Source of the DNA: Liolophura sinensis
Lineage: Eukaryota; Mollusca; Polyplacophora; Chitonida; Chitonidae
DNA: 64,000 bases
Direction: 5' to 3'
NCBI RefSeq assembly: GCF_032854445.1
Contig: NC_088302.1
Location: forward strand, 52,670,046 to 52,734,045
In this document: in pieces, positions 10,613 through 22,480 of the stretch
Layout of the letters: every line of letters starts with the position of its first letter
How positions within the stretch are numbered: position 1 is the first letter of the stretch
Notes under the pieces: generated by a model
The model's input: the letters and a program-made list of their open reading frames with translations, nothing else
Databases searched by the model: none
Told to the model about the DNA's origin: nothing
Program-made: the position numbers and the translations under genes

Positions 10613-12342
10613 ATGTCAGACTGTGAAACGGACATACTAGAAATTCCAATGTGTATACCACCTATAGACCCGTACATGTATGATCCTATACGAACGGATT
10701 CAGCGCGTGGAACCCATGAATTCAGCCCAGTAAACCGTTCCCCTCACTCATCCGACAGCGAGTCTGACCACGTCGACAGCTGTCAGAAACCAGAAGATTT
10801 TCGGACCGACAATTTGACCTGGTGACTACATTTTATCTCAGTTAATTCCTTGCTATTTTCCGATTTGCTGGCACTATATGGCCTTATGCTGGCCGCCGTG
10901 GCAGAAATGAAATATTCTTGAGTACGGCTTCAACAGCCTATCAAATAAATTGGTCGCAGGTATCCTGGCATTTTCAAAATATCACGGGAGTTAATACAGA
11001 CCTTTAAATCACAGCATTTTAAGTGCAAAACTAGGTTTTGTTGAAGTTCACAAACAGAAAACGATAAGCATTCTGTAATTTCTGGTTACTAGGCCTATAA
11101 GCCGTAGCTCTCAAATTATGGCCCGGTGTTTGTCACTTTTCTTTCCCTTCCTGTGTTATTTATGACTTTGTCCCTGCCGGTGCCTCAAGCAGGTTAGTGC
11201 CCTAATATCCTCGGCTTTGAGGTAATGCCTTGATTCAGAGGTCTGTGTTAACCCACATGTCAAATATTACGATTAAATCATAAGATTCAGTCTTTTGAGA
11301 TTCACGTCAACTTGGTCTAAATGTCCGAATATGTTAGTAAAAATTTATCGAGGTGCATATTTGTACAACAGCAAATATGTTACGCCGACAGCTGAAGCTT
11401 TGAATCCACTTCTCATCGTATCAAGGAATCTGTACCAACATATGTATGATCTTCTCTGAATATCAAATCTGTTTATTTTCAGGTGTGATTGTGAGAACTG
11501 TGATATTATGCCAACTAACGTAGAATGTCTTTGCTGTCAGGAAGTGCCAAGGATAATAGAAATGACTGACGAAGAGCAGCTAGATATAAATTGCATCACA
11601 GAACACGAAGGCTTTATTGTAAACTGTACAAACAGACATGTCATCCTAACGTCCATTTATGAGTTTTTGGAAGACTATGGCCCCACCGATGACAATGATC
11701 CACCACACAAGTAAGTGACATGGAATAAATTTCTAATTTAATAGCATTTATACGAATGTGTAGTACATAATTGCATGTATTAGACAAGAAAATGAACATC
11801 TAGAAATGAATCGAAGCCAGCATGATTTAATTTCAGAGCTCCTGGCAACATTACTCCATCACTGCTGTATCCGTGTGGGCTAACAATTTGATATCAGCTC
11901 AGTTTATTTGCATTGAAAAGTAGTTAGCAACTTTTGCTAAAAAAAAACATAAAAATAAAAAAAAAACTCAAGACAGGGTAATGATGAAAATATTAACACC
12001 AGACCTGCATACATGCATAATCAAGTATACAAAATACAACAGATCTGTTTATTTTACCAAGTATATCAATTGTCTCACAGCACCAACCCCTTCTCCACCC
12101 CACATATACATAGATCTATAAATAAACAATTTTAGCTTTATATCTGCAAACATGTAAGATATTTGTGTCTTTTCTCATCCAGGTTGTACAGGTTTATCGC
12201 ATACAGGAGATTTACACGATGGATATGGCACAAGCTAGGCAGAGGAAACCGAAAGCCAATACCATCGTGTGCCGTAAAGAAGATTCGGGAAGCCTTCCCC
12301 AGCCAGGAGTACTGCGGATTTCAATACCCCAAGTTTCCGTAG
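10613..12342 (+). CDS. P2X7 C-terminal ('ballast') domain protein, complete, three exons
   Basis: Exons are 10613-10821, 11483-11710 and 12183-12342. Both introns are GT-AG and phase 2, giving 597 nt or 198 residues. An in-frame TAG at 10586-10588 and A at -3 support the start. Residues 1-65 are acidic, Ser-rich and probably disordered, with a PYMYDP motif. The cysteine core follows: W-C-D-C-E-N-C, MPT, ECLCCQE, then CITEHEGF. The third exon encodes basic, aromatic YRFIAYRRFTRWIW and PSCAVKKIREAFPS. These blocks match the intracellular C-terminal region of vertebrate P2X7, where the cysteines bind zinc. No P2X channel domain or membrane helix is present. Stand-alone proteins of this kind are common in invertebrates and their function is unknown; cytosolic location is inferred. 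A SINE fragment sits in intron 1. Confidence 0.93.
10878..10950 (+). mobile_element. SINE 3' fragment in intron 1 of the P2X7-C-like gene
   Basis: 'atggccttatgctggccgcc', 'gaaatattcttgagtacggc' and 'tcaaataaat' match the 3' half of the SINE at 9687-9881. It is 5'-truncated and diverged. Confidence 0.8.
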
Positions 12343-14789
12343 ATTCATACATCATTGGAGTTTGTTGTCTTCGAAAATCGTGATTTATGTCTCTCTATAA
12401 GACAAGCTTTGTCCACAGGTACGAATCCTGACGTAGTAGGGGCAGGTACCGACAGGTAGCTACTGAGAGCCTCTGAAGCAACCTGGTAGGACGGTAGATC
12501 TTTTCTTCGCTGGACGAGGTTATGGATCAGCAAGTCCACGTATCCTACCATACATAGAAGGATATAAAAAATATTTTAATATATTTAAACAGATCATGCT
12601 TATTCTGTTTTTCAATATTTCCTCAAGAAACTCCCATAAGAAGGTTGCATCAGACAAATTGTTAAAAATCAGGTCACGAAAGCGGTTCCGCAGCATTGGT
12701 GAACAAGGACATCTGGCGTAGGGGAGTTAAGTGTATACTCTTGTGAGATTTGTCTCCCTTATGCCGTCGTAGATATTTGATGCACAACAGCTACCGCACG
12801 TCAAAACCGCTCCCAAGGTTGAGTGAGTACTGAAATACACGCATTTCAGCATTAAATTTAACGCCAACCTATCTGATCTTTGACGTAACTCCAGTCGTTC
12901 AAGAAAAGAAAGAAATAAAGGAAAATAAAAGAATAAAAGAGAGAGAAAAAAATTATGTCGAGGTAGGCCTAAAATTCTAAGTGATCAGAACGTAAATAAC
13001 TCTCGGGTTTGTGAAGGTGTGCTGATCAAAGATTAGACCACTGGTTGTTGATGAGTGAAGTTATGGGTTCGAACCCAAGGGTCGAACACGCGTCTCTATG
13101 GTCCACAGCCCAAACAAGTTTATACAAACGTGCCGACGAGATGCAATTAAGGGTTTCTATCGTGTTCTGTCCCGGATTTCAAGCGCTACTTGTTCGCCCT
13201 AGTCGTACACCATCCTCAGTTCGGTGTACAACACCAACGGGCTAAAATATCTGGGTCCATGTCAATGAAACATCTTAAGACTTAAAGTCATAAATTGCAA
13301 ATTTTCAAAAAGCCACACACAAAACAGAAAAGATCAAGTGCAAATGTGGTCAGAGCTTTTTTTTACCGATTAAGTCTGATTAAGTCTTTACCGCAGAAAA
13401 AAATGCTCCGACCACAATTTGACTTAAACAATATCGTCTTAATCGTAGAGCTGTGTTTGAATTTTGGTGTATGTCTTAAGACGTTTGATATGTGTAGGGG
13501 CAATAGTTGAAAGACTGAGTTCCGTTTGTAACACGGATGTAACAGGTGACACAAGACACTACATACAGTATTTTCATTGCAAATTCGATAATCAGCAGAG
13601 GAGAAAATATATCCCAAAGAGATATCCTTAGCGGGAAACGATCAGTAAAACCTCATTCGATTATTTAATACTAAACATTACAAGTTTATAAAGGGGTTTA
13701 GCCAATTCTTTAGTATGTTACAGCTACAGCTGTATTTGCAGCTCTACTGTTGATTTATGAGCCTATACACCATTGATGTGTTAATCTTTATTCTAGCAAT
13801 GAAGTAATATTATTTATTGTCGTTGCATACATGTTTAACACAACTTTAAGATAATATAGTAATACGTGCATGTATGTACACATGGTTATTTTGCCAGAAA
13901 GATGGGTGAATGGTCACGATTTACAGTAGGGTGAAGAGAAAACGTGATCGCTTCGGCCGAAACCACGCACGAAGACTTAGCAGGGTGGCAAATCAGGCTG
14001 AAAATGTCATCCGAGACTAACCTTGCTGTAAGGTTCGACGTCTATTTTTATCAAGGTTGAAAAGATAGCGTGAACTGACTGTTTGCCGTGTTGTATGTGT
14101 GATAAGGTCGACAGATGTATCCATAAAAGGCTCGCACAGACCAGAAAATTGCCATACCAAGATTGGTTGGTTTGACACAATGGTTTAAAGGTGGAAGTAA
14201 TTCGTTAAATCTATATACACTGCGTAATGTTAGCGTAAAGTTAGTCATGACATGACCATTTGAGAAAGTGACACATAAAAGATGGCCCATTTCCGCCTTC
14301 AGAGCTTGCTGGTTACAATCGACGGCGCTCGTGTGACAGTTTGTGCTTGCAGAGTGTGCATTTCGTTGAAGGACACTTTTCTGTCACCAGTGTAAATGTC
14401 TAAAACTTGCCGCTGCTTGAATATACGTGAATAATTCATGAGTGAGTCTTAAACAACAATGAACAAAATTAAAGCTGTTACATTCCTTACAGCGACACCA
14501 GTGGCCAAGCAACAAGGCTCAGTTGAATGTCAAATAAGAAAACACTATGAAAGTAATGCACTGAACTAATTTGCCATGATCGGAAAAATTAAGCTTTGGA
14601 AAACATCTGTTTACTAACAGATGATAACACACACAACGATAGACATTTCTCGTATATTTCGGCATGGCTTTGGACTTTGGATATTCCTGATAGCACGGGA
14701 CTTTGAGGGAATGCTGTCAGGATTGTTGAGAATTACCGGTGATGCACTGCGAACAGGGCTGAGTTTACGTCCAAACATTGAAAATTGTC
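12343..14789. other. intergenic, no gene supported
   Basis: A near-perfect tRNA B-box, GGGTTCGAACCC, lies at 13065-13076, but no A-box or cloverleaf could be fitted, so it is read as SINE or tRNA debris. Open frames (for example 13363-13617 and 14051-14290, minus) lack splice sites and family features. No AATAAA could be placed for the upstream gene. Confidence 0.55.
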
Positions 14790-15165
14790 TGTTATCATGG
14801 GCACGAGTACTATCATGGACACCAGTACAATAATGAGCACCGGTACTGTTATAGGCACCACTACTGTCATGGACGCCAGTACCCTCATGGACACCAGTAC
14901 TCTCATGGATACCAGTACTATGATGGACACTGGTACTATCATGGACACCAGTACTATCATGGGCACCGGTACCACCATGGGCACCAATACTGTCATAGGC
15001 ACCGGTCGTGTCATAGGCACCACTATTATCATGGACACCAGTGTTATCATGGGCACCGGTACCATCATGGACACCATTACTATCATGGACACCATTATTG
15101 TCATGGACACCATTACTATCATGGACACCAGTGCTATCATTTACATCAGTATTCCACGGTTCTTG
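14790..15165. repeat. 18-bp minisatellite, about 20 units
   Basis: Tandem units of the form ATCATGGACACCAGTACT. Because 18 is a multiple of three, long open frames (Met-Asp-Thr-Ser-Thr-Ile and others) arise on both strands. They change with each point difference and are not evidence of a protein. Confidence 0.95.
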
Positions 15166-15975
15166 TGAATACTATCATTCATGCCAGTATTGCCCTTGAG
15201 GCGAATACCATCATGGACCTCGGGCCCTGTCATCAAGACCGGTTCTATATTTGAAGGCAGCACTGTCGTTGACGCCGGTACTACCAATGAGGTAAGTACT
15301 GTCGTGGACATCTTTAATATTGACATCAGTTTAATATTTAATATTGACATCAATGTTATTATTTATATCAGTGCTGACGTCAGTGACGTTAATACTGATG
15401 AAGCCAATGTTATCACTTGCGCTAGTACAACATCATTGGTGTCAGTGTAATCATGGAGGTCAGTACGATCTTGGATATAATTGCCATCATTGATTGAATG
15501 AATGAATGAATGAATGAATGAATGGCCGGTGACTTAACGCCACAATCACGTAATATCACTGACATCAGTACCATCATCGACGTCAACACTATAATTGACG
15601 TCACTATTATCATTGAGACCGATGCTATCATGTACATTAAAAACTATCGTTGAGGTGAGTATTATCACTGATGCCAGTATTAAAATTGAAGTCAGCACTA
15701 TCACTGTTGTCAGTAATATCATTCATGTCAGCACTATCACTGTTGTCAGTAATATCATTCATGTCAGCACTATCACTGTTGTCAGTAATATCATTGATGT
15801 CAGCACTATCACTGTTGTCAGTAATATCACTGATGTCAGCACTATCACTGTTGTCAGTAATATCAATGAGGTCAGTAGTATTTTGAGGTCAATATTATCA
15901 TGTGCATCAATAGTATCACAGATGCCAATATTAACATTGAAGTCAGTACATCAGTGCCAGTATTGACGTCAGTTC
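15166..15975. repeat. degenerate 18-bp array with a 36-bp higher-order core
   Basis: Continuation of the preceding array in diverged form (units like GTCAGTAATATCATTGAT). At 15691-15870 two 18-mers form a 36-bp dimer repeated five times in exact register (starts 15691, 15727, 15763, 15799, 15835). A (GAAT)n run lies at about 15493-15522. Confidence 0.9.
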
Positions 15976-17889
15976 TTCAGTTCCGCTTCTTTGATAATTT
16001 TGTCTTGTGATATACATGTTGCTAAAAGTGTGCTTGTAATAGGAAACTTGTATCTGGAGAGATTTTAAGCGATACGCTTACAGTTTATTTCCAGCCATTA
16101 CGGAAAGGACAGTGTCAGGTGGGCCGATGGCCACACAGCGGGCCAAAGGAAACAAGAGGATGAAAGCGGCGTGAGAGAAAGGTGTGAAGGGAATGCTGCC
16201 GGCGATGTTAGCATCGATGGTGGACTTTTAGGACCCTCTGCGATGCTGTGTCATGTCCACGTCTCAAGAAGTGGACTGTATGGTCGCTACGGAAATGAGG
16301 GTGGTGGATAGAGGTGGATATTGCGCTGATGGCCTTTCCGGCTTTCATTGTATTGTATTAACAAATTTTGGCGGTATGAAGGTAAATTCTGGATATGTCT
16401 AAAGGTTGCTTTCTACAGTTTGAAGAAAGAAAATCGCTTAAAATATGGCTAACTCATTGTTTATCAGTTTGTGGTAATCTTCGATTGAACATTTTAGGTC
16501 TAGAATAATGTCTTTCATGCTGTCAACCTGAACAATGTGTAACTGATGTAACCTTGAAAATGGCGTACAACACTACGGCCACCCAAATACTGAAATGACA
16601 AAATCTATTCACCATCAAACTAGATTGCACTTCTTCAAGCGGCAGCGAAGGATCCTCGAAGGCTGTGATCTGGGGTGCTGTAATAAATGACCACATGGCC
16701 CTAGACCAATGGATCTTCCAACCAACATACCCACAAACTTCACCTAACATGATAATTTCCCCCTCTCAGAGCAATACGGTCTGCTTACATCCCAGCACGA
16801 CCAAAACACACACATCACCAAAAACACACATTATCATCCGTACGGTATACAAGTTACACGTACCCACCATTATGCCGACAGCGAAACTCGCTTAAAGGGA
16901 GATAAGTCAAGCAACCAAACATTGAAATTTAGAGCCTTAGAGGATGATGCCAAAATTCAATTATAATGAACTCTTTTTGTGAAAGTTTTCGTTGACACTG
17001 GTCTCGTTTAAGTGGAATTTAACTTGGGCATGAAAAGACAGCAGATATCATTTATTTTGGAAAATCCGGTCACTTTTGAAGGGAAAATAAGATGGATCCC
17101 ATGGATTCAGCAAATCGAGTGCATGTTGAATGGAATTGTGACGTAGAGAATCAGTAGAGTGGGAAAAAAAGTAAATGTTATTTGCTGTAAATTAGCTCAG
17201 GTTTGGAGCTTATCTTATCCATTTATTTCTGCAAACTAGGGTTCCAATGTCATCTGGTGGCATTATTGACAATATCGGATTCTACAAGGCCTGCTGAGTG
17301 AGTGACAGTATCTTTGCTTCCGAATGTAAAAATAATTAAATGGATTGAAAAATCGTCCGCATGTATTGTATGCGGAAATGCTCTTCAATTTGGAGCCTCT
17401 TGTATAAGTCTCCGACAGAAATCACTTTGCTTTGGCTTTGAAGCAGACAATCCTTGCTTCTTGCTTTGAATGGTTCCGAGATTCCATCCTAAACGTCTTT
17501 GGTAATCGGATTTAAGTCTGGCTAGTAATCAGCGCTTTAGCGAAACAGCCTCTGCTGTTGCTTCCCACGGAGAAGGCCAAAACGAGTTCAATTGTCAGAG
17601 CCTGGTCAGATATTGTCGCCTTAAGTATTGAGCTCAAGTCGTCTGATAGCTCGCCCTTATCTAGCTTCTCAATAATCTCCACGTGAAGAGGCGGAAATGT
17701 CGGGGGCTGCTTGTTGGAGTCAGTGAGAGGTTCTGTTAGTTTCCTCCAGCCTATGGCAGATTTAGCTCTTTACCACACCGGTGAGTTACAGTCTGATAAG
17801 TGAGAATCAATTTAAGGCTTATATACCAACTGGGAACGGCTTTAAACTACACGAAAACTTGTTTAGAATACACGTAAATTGACTTGAGG

Positions 17890-17892
<3 letters not shown>
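15976..17892. other. intergenic, nothing recognised
   Basis: No gene, RNA or repeat family could be supported. The small open frames near 16523-16895 have no domain features. Confidence 0.6.

Positions 17893-17940
<48 letters not shown>
17893..17940. repeat. (AG)n microsatellite
   Basis: About 24 uninterrupted AG units. Confidence 0.97.
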
Positions 17941-17941
<1 letters not shown>

Positions 17942-19519
17942 AATTTTCTCTCTTTCGATCTTTCGACCCTTCTTATGTCCCCGGCAAAATGCAAAATGAA
18001 ATCAAGCTGACTGGACAGTGTTGAGAATAAACAAACGCCAAACAGAACTGAACAAGGAAAAGGTCTGAAAGTTTGAAATCTCCCGTCTCCGTGAACAATC
18101 CAAACATGAGATCACCATGGACCAAACCCAAAATGTCTTTGAAATGCAAATACAGAAGGTGCTAAATGCCAAAATTCAATCCAAATTAACTGAAATTTGG
18201 CTGATGGAAATCTTTGAGGGGAGGAAAGTCGCAGATCATATAGCAAAAGAAAAGTGATTTGAAAATCCTCCTTCGACTGAAAATCCAAATACATTTATCA
18301 CTAGCACATCCAATCCCAGGGCGAGAACAGACACTTTCTGGCGTCTCAGGGACAACGGTGAATGGAACCCACACTGATGTGGTAAACACTCAGTCGAATA
18401 AAAACACAGAGTGTTCATTCCGTATGTTCTACCTCACAGAAGAAACTTAACTCATCAGTCTCAAAGAATATGAATATCCATAGAAACAAAGAAACCCGAA
18501 ACAATTCAGACGTCAACCAAATTTACGACGTATATATCCCACAATTCAAACAGTCCAATGATAGACCTTCGTAATCTATTTCAGGGATCCAAATTTCTAA
18601 AAGCAAAACAGACAAGCTAAGAACTTGAAACAACTATTAACCAAGGCCACTTTCAGTCCGAACTCTACGGAGAATTTTTCTGTCAGCAAATGCCATGATA
18701 AACGATGTAAATGTTGTAATCATGTAATAGTTAAGTCCAAATTTGCCGAAAAATTGCCGAAAGGCCCTTTATCATAAATACAGGTATGAATTGTAATTTC
18801 AAGAATTTGATTTCCGTCCTAGTCTGTAATGGATATCTAAAATATTATGTCACAGAAACTGGAGATACTCTGCGCAACAGAACCAGGGTCCATCGACAAG
18901 AAATCAACAACTTGGCCATGTAATGAGTACAGATCGTGAAATGTTCAAATGAATCTATCATGTCCGACAGCGCTTCATCGGCAAGAGTAATAGGATCTCA
19001 CGATGACATTTGTAAACTTAGAACTGACGCAGGAGGAATGACGCTGCACTGAAAAGAGGTCTTTGTAAATCCACTGCTGATTTCACCTGGACACTGCACC
19101 AGGGAGGCACATTACCCAACTCTGTTACAGATTAGCAGGAAACAAGCATTTGTGACATGTGTAGGGATAATGAGAACTCTTTATGGTTTCTTTCACTGTA
19201 ATATGGTTGCAGAACATTCTTGTGAGCCCGAGTGGTCAAATAGGCAGCTTTCTTTCACATGCTTTATTGACGAAAATTAGGAAAAAATATTATTAATACT
19301 GAAACTAACTGTGACTGGCATTTGTGATTTTTGTACTTGAAGCATGTCTGGAATTTTATAACATTTTGTAAAAAGTGATATTCCAGTATAATGGACATGA
19401 AATTTAACAGTGACTAAACTAACGTAATAAACTTCAATACCGACATACTGTTATCGTTGTATGAACTCTACGATGAACTCTTAGAATAACTTTTCTCTCA
19501 GTCCCATCTGTGTCGGGTT
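17941..19519. other. intergenic, nothing recognised
   Basis: Three overlapping minus-strand open frames near 18112-18418 lack splice or domain signals. Nothing else was seen. Confidence 0.6.
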
Positions 19520-20590
19520 GGTAATATGTTTTTGATGCTTTGGAAAATTTAGTAACATATATTTAATACTTCAACATATTTAGTAATATGTATTTATCAC
19601 TTCGACAGATTTGTAATATTATTTAATACTTCGACAGATTTGTAATATTTATTTAATACTTCGAAAGATTTGATAATATTTTTTTATTGCTTTGACAGAT
19701 TTAGTAATAAGTATTCAATACTTCGACAGATTTGGTAATATATATTTATCACTTCGACAGATTTGTAATATTATTTAATACTTCGACAAATTTGGTAATA
19801 TGTATTTAGTACTTCGGCAGATTTGGTAATATGTATTTAATACTTCGACTGATTTGTAATATTATTTAATACTTCGACAGATTTGTAATATTTATTTAAT
19901 ACTTCGAAAGATTTGATAATATGTTATTTTGCTTTGACAGATTTAGTAATAAGTATTTAATACTTCGACAGATTTGGTAATATGTATTTAATACTTCAAT
20001 AGATTTGTAATATTATTTAGTACTTTGACAGATTTGATAATATGTATTTATTGCTTTGACAGATTTAGTAATAAGTAATTAATACTTCGACAGAATTGGT
20101 AATATGTATTTAATACTTCGACAGATTTGTAATATTTATTTAATACTTCGACACATTTGATAATATGTATTTATTGCTTTGACAGATTTAGGAATAAGTG
20201 TTCAATACTTCGAAAGATTTGGTAATGTGGATTTAATACTTCGACAGATTCGTATTTATTTATTTATTTATTTGATTGGTGTTTAACGTCGTACTCAAGA
20301 ATATTTCACATATACCACGGCGGCCAGCATTGTGGTGGGAGGAAACCGAGCAGAGCCAGGGGAAAATCCACGACCATCCGCAGGTTGCTGGGAGACCTTC
20401 CCAGGAGAGACAAATTTATAATATTTATTTAACACTTTGATAGATTTGATAATATGTATTTATTGCTTTAACGGATTTAGTAATAAGTATTTAATTCTTC
20501 GACAGATTTGGTAATATGTATTTAATACTTCGACAGATTTTTAATATTTATTTAATAATTCGACAAATTTGATAATATGTATTTAATGCT
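19520..20590. repeat. 31-bp minisatellite interrupted by a SINE
   Basis: About 29 units of roughly 31 bp. Two main forms alternate irregularly: ACTTCGACAGATTTGGTAAT with TATTTAAT endings, and GCTTTGACAGATTTAGTAAT with AAGTATTCAAT endings. Some units are shortened at GTAATATT. The SINE at 20251-20408 splits the array. Confidence 0.93.
20251..20408 (-). mobile_element. SINE inserted antisense in the 31-bp array
   Basis: Reads as (ATTT)n, 'gattggtgtttaacgtcgta', 'ctcaagaatatttcac', then the complement of the SINE body ('cacgaccatccgcaggttgc'). It is truncated before the B-box. Flanking GACAGATT (20243-20250) and GACAAATT (20409-20416) may be a target duplication, but the host array itself repeats this word. 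Confidence 0.88.
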
Positions 20591-20748
20591 TTAGCTGTTT
20601 TAGCTTTATGCGGCTATTTTCATCTAGAAACCTACAAGACGGACTCCAAATACGTGATTTCATTTCTTTTTGTTTCATGAAATTCTGCAACCGTTTTCAA
20701 GAATATTTCACTTGTTTAACGACAGTAAAAGTAATGGGTGTGGAGAAA

Positions 20749-21008
20749 CCCTCCGTGGCCGAGGGGGTCAGCAGGCCAGTGACCCAGGAACTTACCACCA
20801 ATCTGGCCGCTGTCAGTTCCAGTCTAGCTCATGCTGGCTTCCTCTCTGGTCGTACCTGGGAAGTTTCGCAGTAACGTGCGGATGGTCGTGGGTTTCCCCG
20901 GGCTCTGCCCAGTTTCCTCCCACAATAATGCTGACTGCCGTCGCGTAAGTGAAATATTCTTGAGTACGGCGTAAAACATCAATGAAGTAAATAAATAAAT
21001 AAATAAAT
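20749..21008 (+). mobile_element. most complete SINE copy, with tRNA-like head
   Basis: The head 'ctccgtggccgagggggtca' has an A-box-like TGGCCGAGGGGG. A degraded B-box ('cagttccagtctagc') and the usual body and tail (20900-21008) follow, ending in (AAAT)n. At about 260 bp this is the best copy in the window for defining the family. The head resembles a Ser/Leu-type tRNA, which is an inference. Confidence 0.88.
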
Positions 21009-22085
21009 CAGTCATACCTCGCGAGGTACCTGACAAACTGCATGAGCTACAAATGCTGGATTCAAACACGCGATCAGTGTTAAACTGTCTAGATCCGAGC
21101 CGACTTATGACAGCCACGGACACCTCGGTAAACCGCCACACATAGTAACACAGAAAGTAACAATTTCGAAAGTTATACATTACTAAAGCGACGGCTCTAT
21201 TTAGTTTGGTTTCCTAAGCAAACTATTCCCAACACGCGCCAAAGGCCTTCCTTAAAGATTTCAGATGTTCAAATGTTGACTAAAATGGGAGAAGCTATGC
21301 ATGGTACAACGCGCTATATTCTATGTCGACACAGAGAATAGGCACACTGGGGTTCTATACATGTAGTAATCTATAAGGAATGTTTCACCAGGAGTTCCAA
21401 CCTAAGTGATGGCTGGCGCATATGGTGGAATATCTGTTGTATGGTAATTGAAGTTATTTAACTTAAGTTCAGAACATTTGGATCATACACAAAGGGTATA
21501 AGTTAGTTAACCGAAAGCAACTGCTTTAATAACTGCTTCACGATAACGGATGTTCAAATAAATGAAATTTTCAGATTTAAAAACTGTTCTTTTACAACCA
21601 CTTTCAAACAACAACTGTTAAAATAAAAGAAAAGTGCTGATACTTTGTTGTAATACAAAAACAAGGGGCTAGTCACGTGACACGTGTTGTCACAAACTGT
21701 CAATCAGGATCACACTTCACGATAGAGCAGAGCTGTCAGGATTAAGCTGTCTCAACAGGCAGCCAAACACTGAATGATCGATACAAGTCGTCTTCATCCT
21801 CATAAATTCAATGATTTGACAGTTATTTTGTAATGACCATGAATAATGAAATTTTCTGTCTTCGGGGAAATCCCTGTTGATTGCCGACTCTTGTCAATGT
21901 CACACCGCCCTTCGTCCGCTCTACACTTCCTGTCATGGTTCATCATGACATGCGCCCAGGGTTCACGATGGTCCAGTGTTTGATAGAGAATCAGATTGGT
22001 TGACTAGACAGTGTGCTGGACTGCACACCACACTCCTGTTAAGGAAGTAAGTCGCCCTACCTATATGTATGTATGCGTGTACGTA

Positions 22086-22086
<1 letters not shown>
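21009..22086. other. intergenic, nothing recognised
   Basis: No gene or repeat family was supported. A palindrome-like CACGTGACACGTG occurs near 21673-21685 and could bind bHLH factors, but this is common by chance. Confidence 0.55.
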
Positions 22087-22127
<41 letters not shown>

Positions 22128-22180
22128 TATGTATGTATGTAGGCATATGCGTGTGCGTATGCGTGGGTGTGTGTATGTAT
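22087..22180. repeat. (GT)n microsatellite grading into GTAT
   Basis: Uninterrupted GT at about 22087-22124, followed by GTATGTAT and imperfect GCGTGTGC runs. Confidence 0.95.
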
Positions 22181-22249
22181 GTATGCATGCTTGGTGTTTG
22201 TCAGTCATATGTCGACGGGGAGTCGTTAGGTGTGCGTACATATACTGTA

Positions 22250-22468
22250 GCCTCTCACCAATGCGGTCGCTGTGAGTTCAAGTCCAGCTCATGCTGGCTT
22301 CCTCTCCGGCCGTAAGTGGGAAGGTGTTCCAGCAACCTGCGGATGGTCGTGGGTTTCCCCCGGGTTTCCCCGGTTTCCACCCACCATAATGCTGGCCGCC
22401 GTCGTATAAGTGAAATATTCTTGAGTACGGCGTAAAACACCAATAAAAAAAAAAACAAACAAAAAACA
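22250..22468 (+). mobile_element. SINE with perfect 12-bp target-site duplication
   Basis: Begins 'gcctctcaccaatgcggtcg', includes the B-box-like GAGTTCAAGTCC, the full body and the 'gagtacggcgtaaaac' tail, and ends in an A-rich run. A perfect 12-bp direct repeat, acatatactgta, borders it (22238-22249 and 22469-22480). The tRNA head is missing, so it is 5'-truncated. The intact duplication suggests a recent insertion. Confidence 0.95.
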
Positions 22469-22480
22469 ACATATACTGTA

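Noticed and set aside
13065-13076. Perfect tRNA B-box GGGTTCGAACCC
   Set aside because: No A-box or cloverleaf arms could be fitted around it, so no tRNA gene is called.
14733-15254. Long open frames of 127-158 codons on both strands
   Set aside because: By-products of an 18-bp repeat whose length is a multiple of three; no start context, splice sites or non-repeat sequence.
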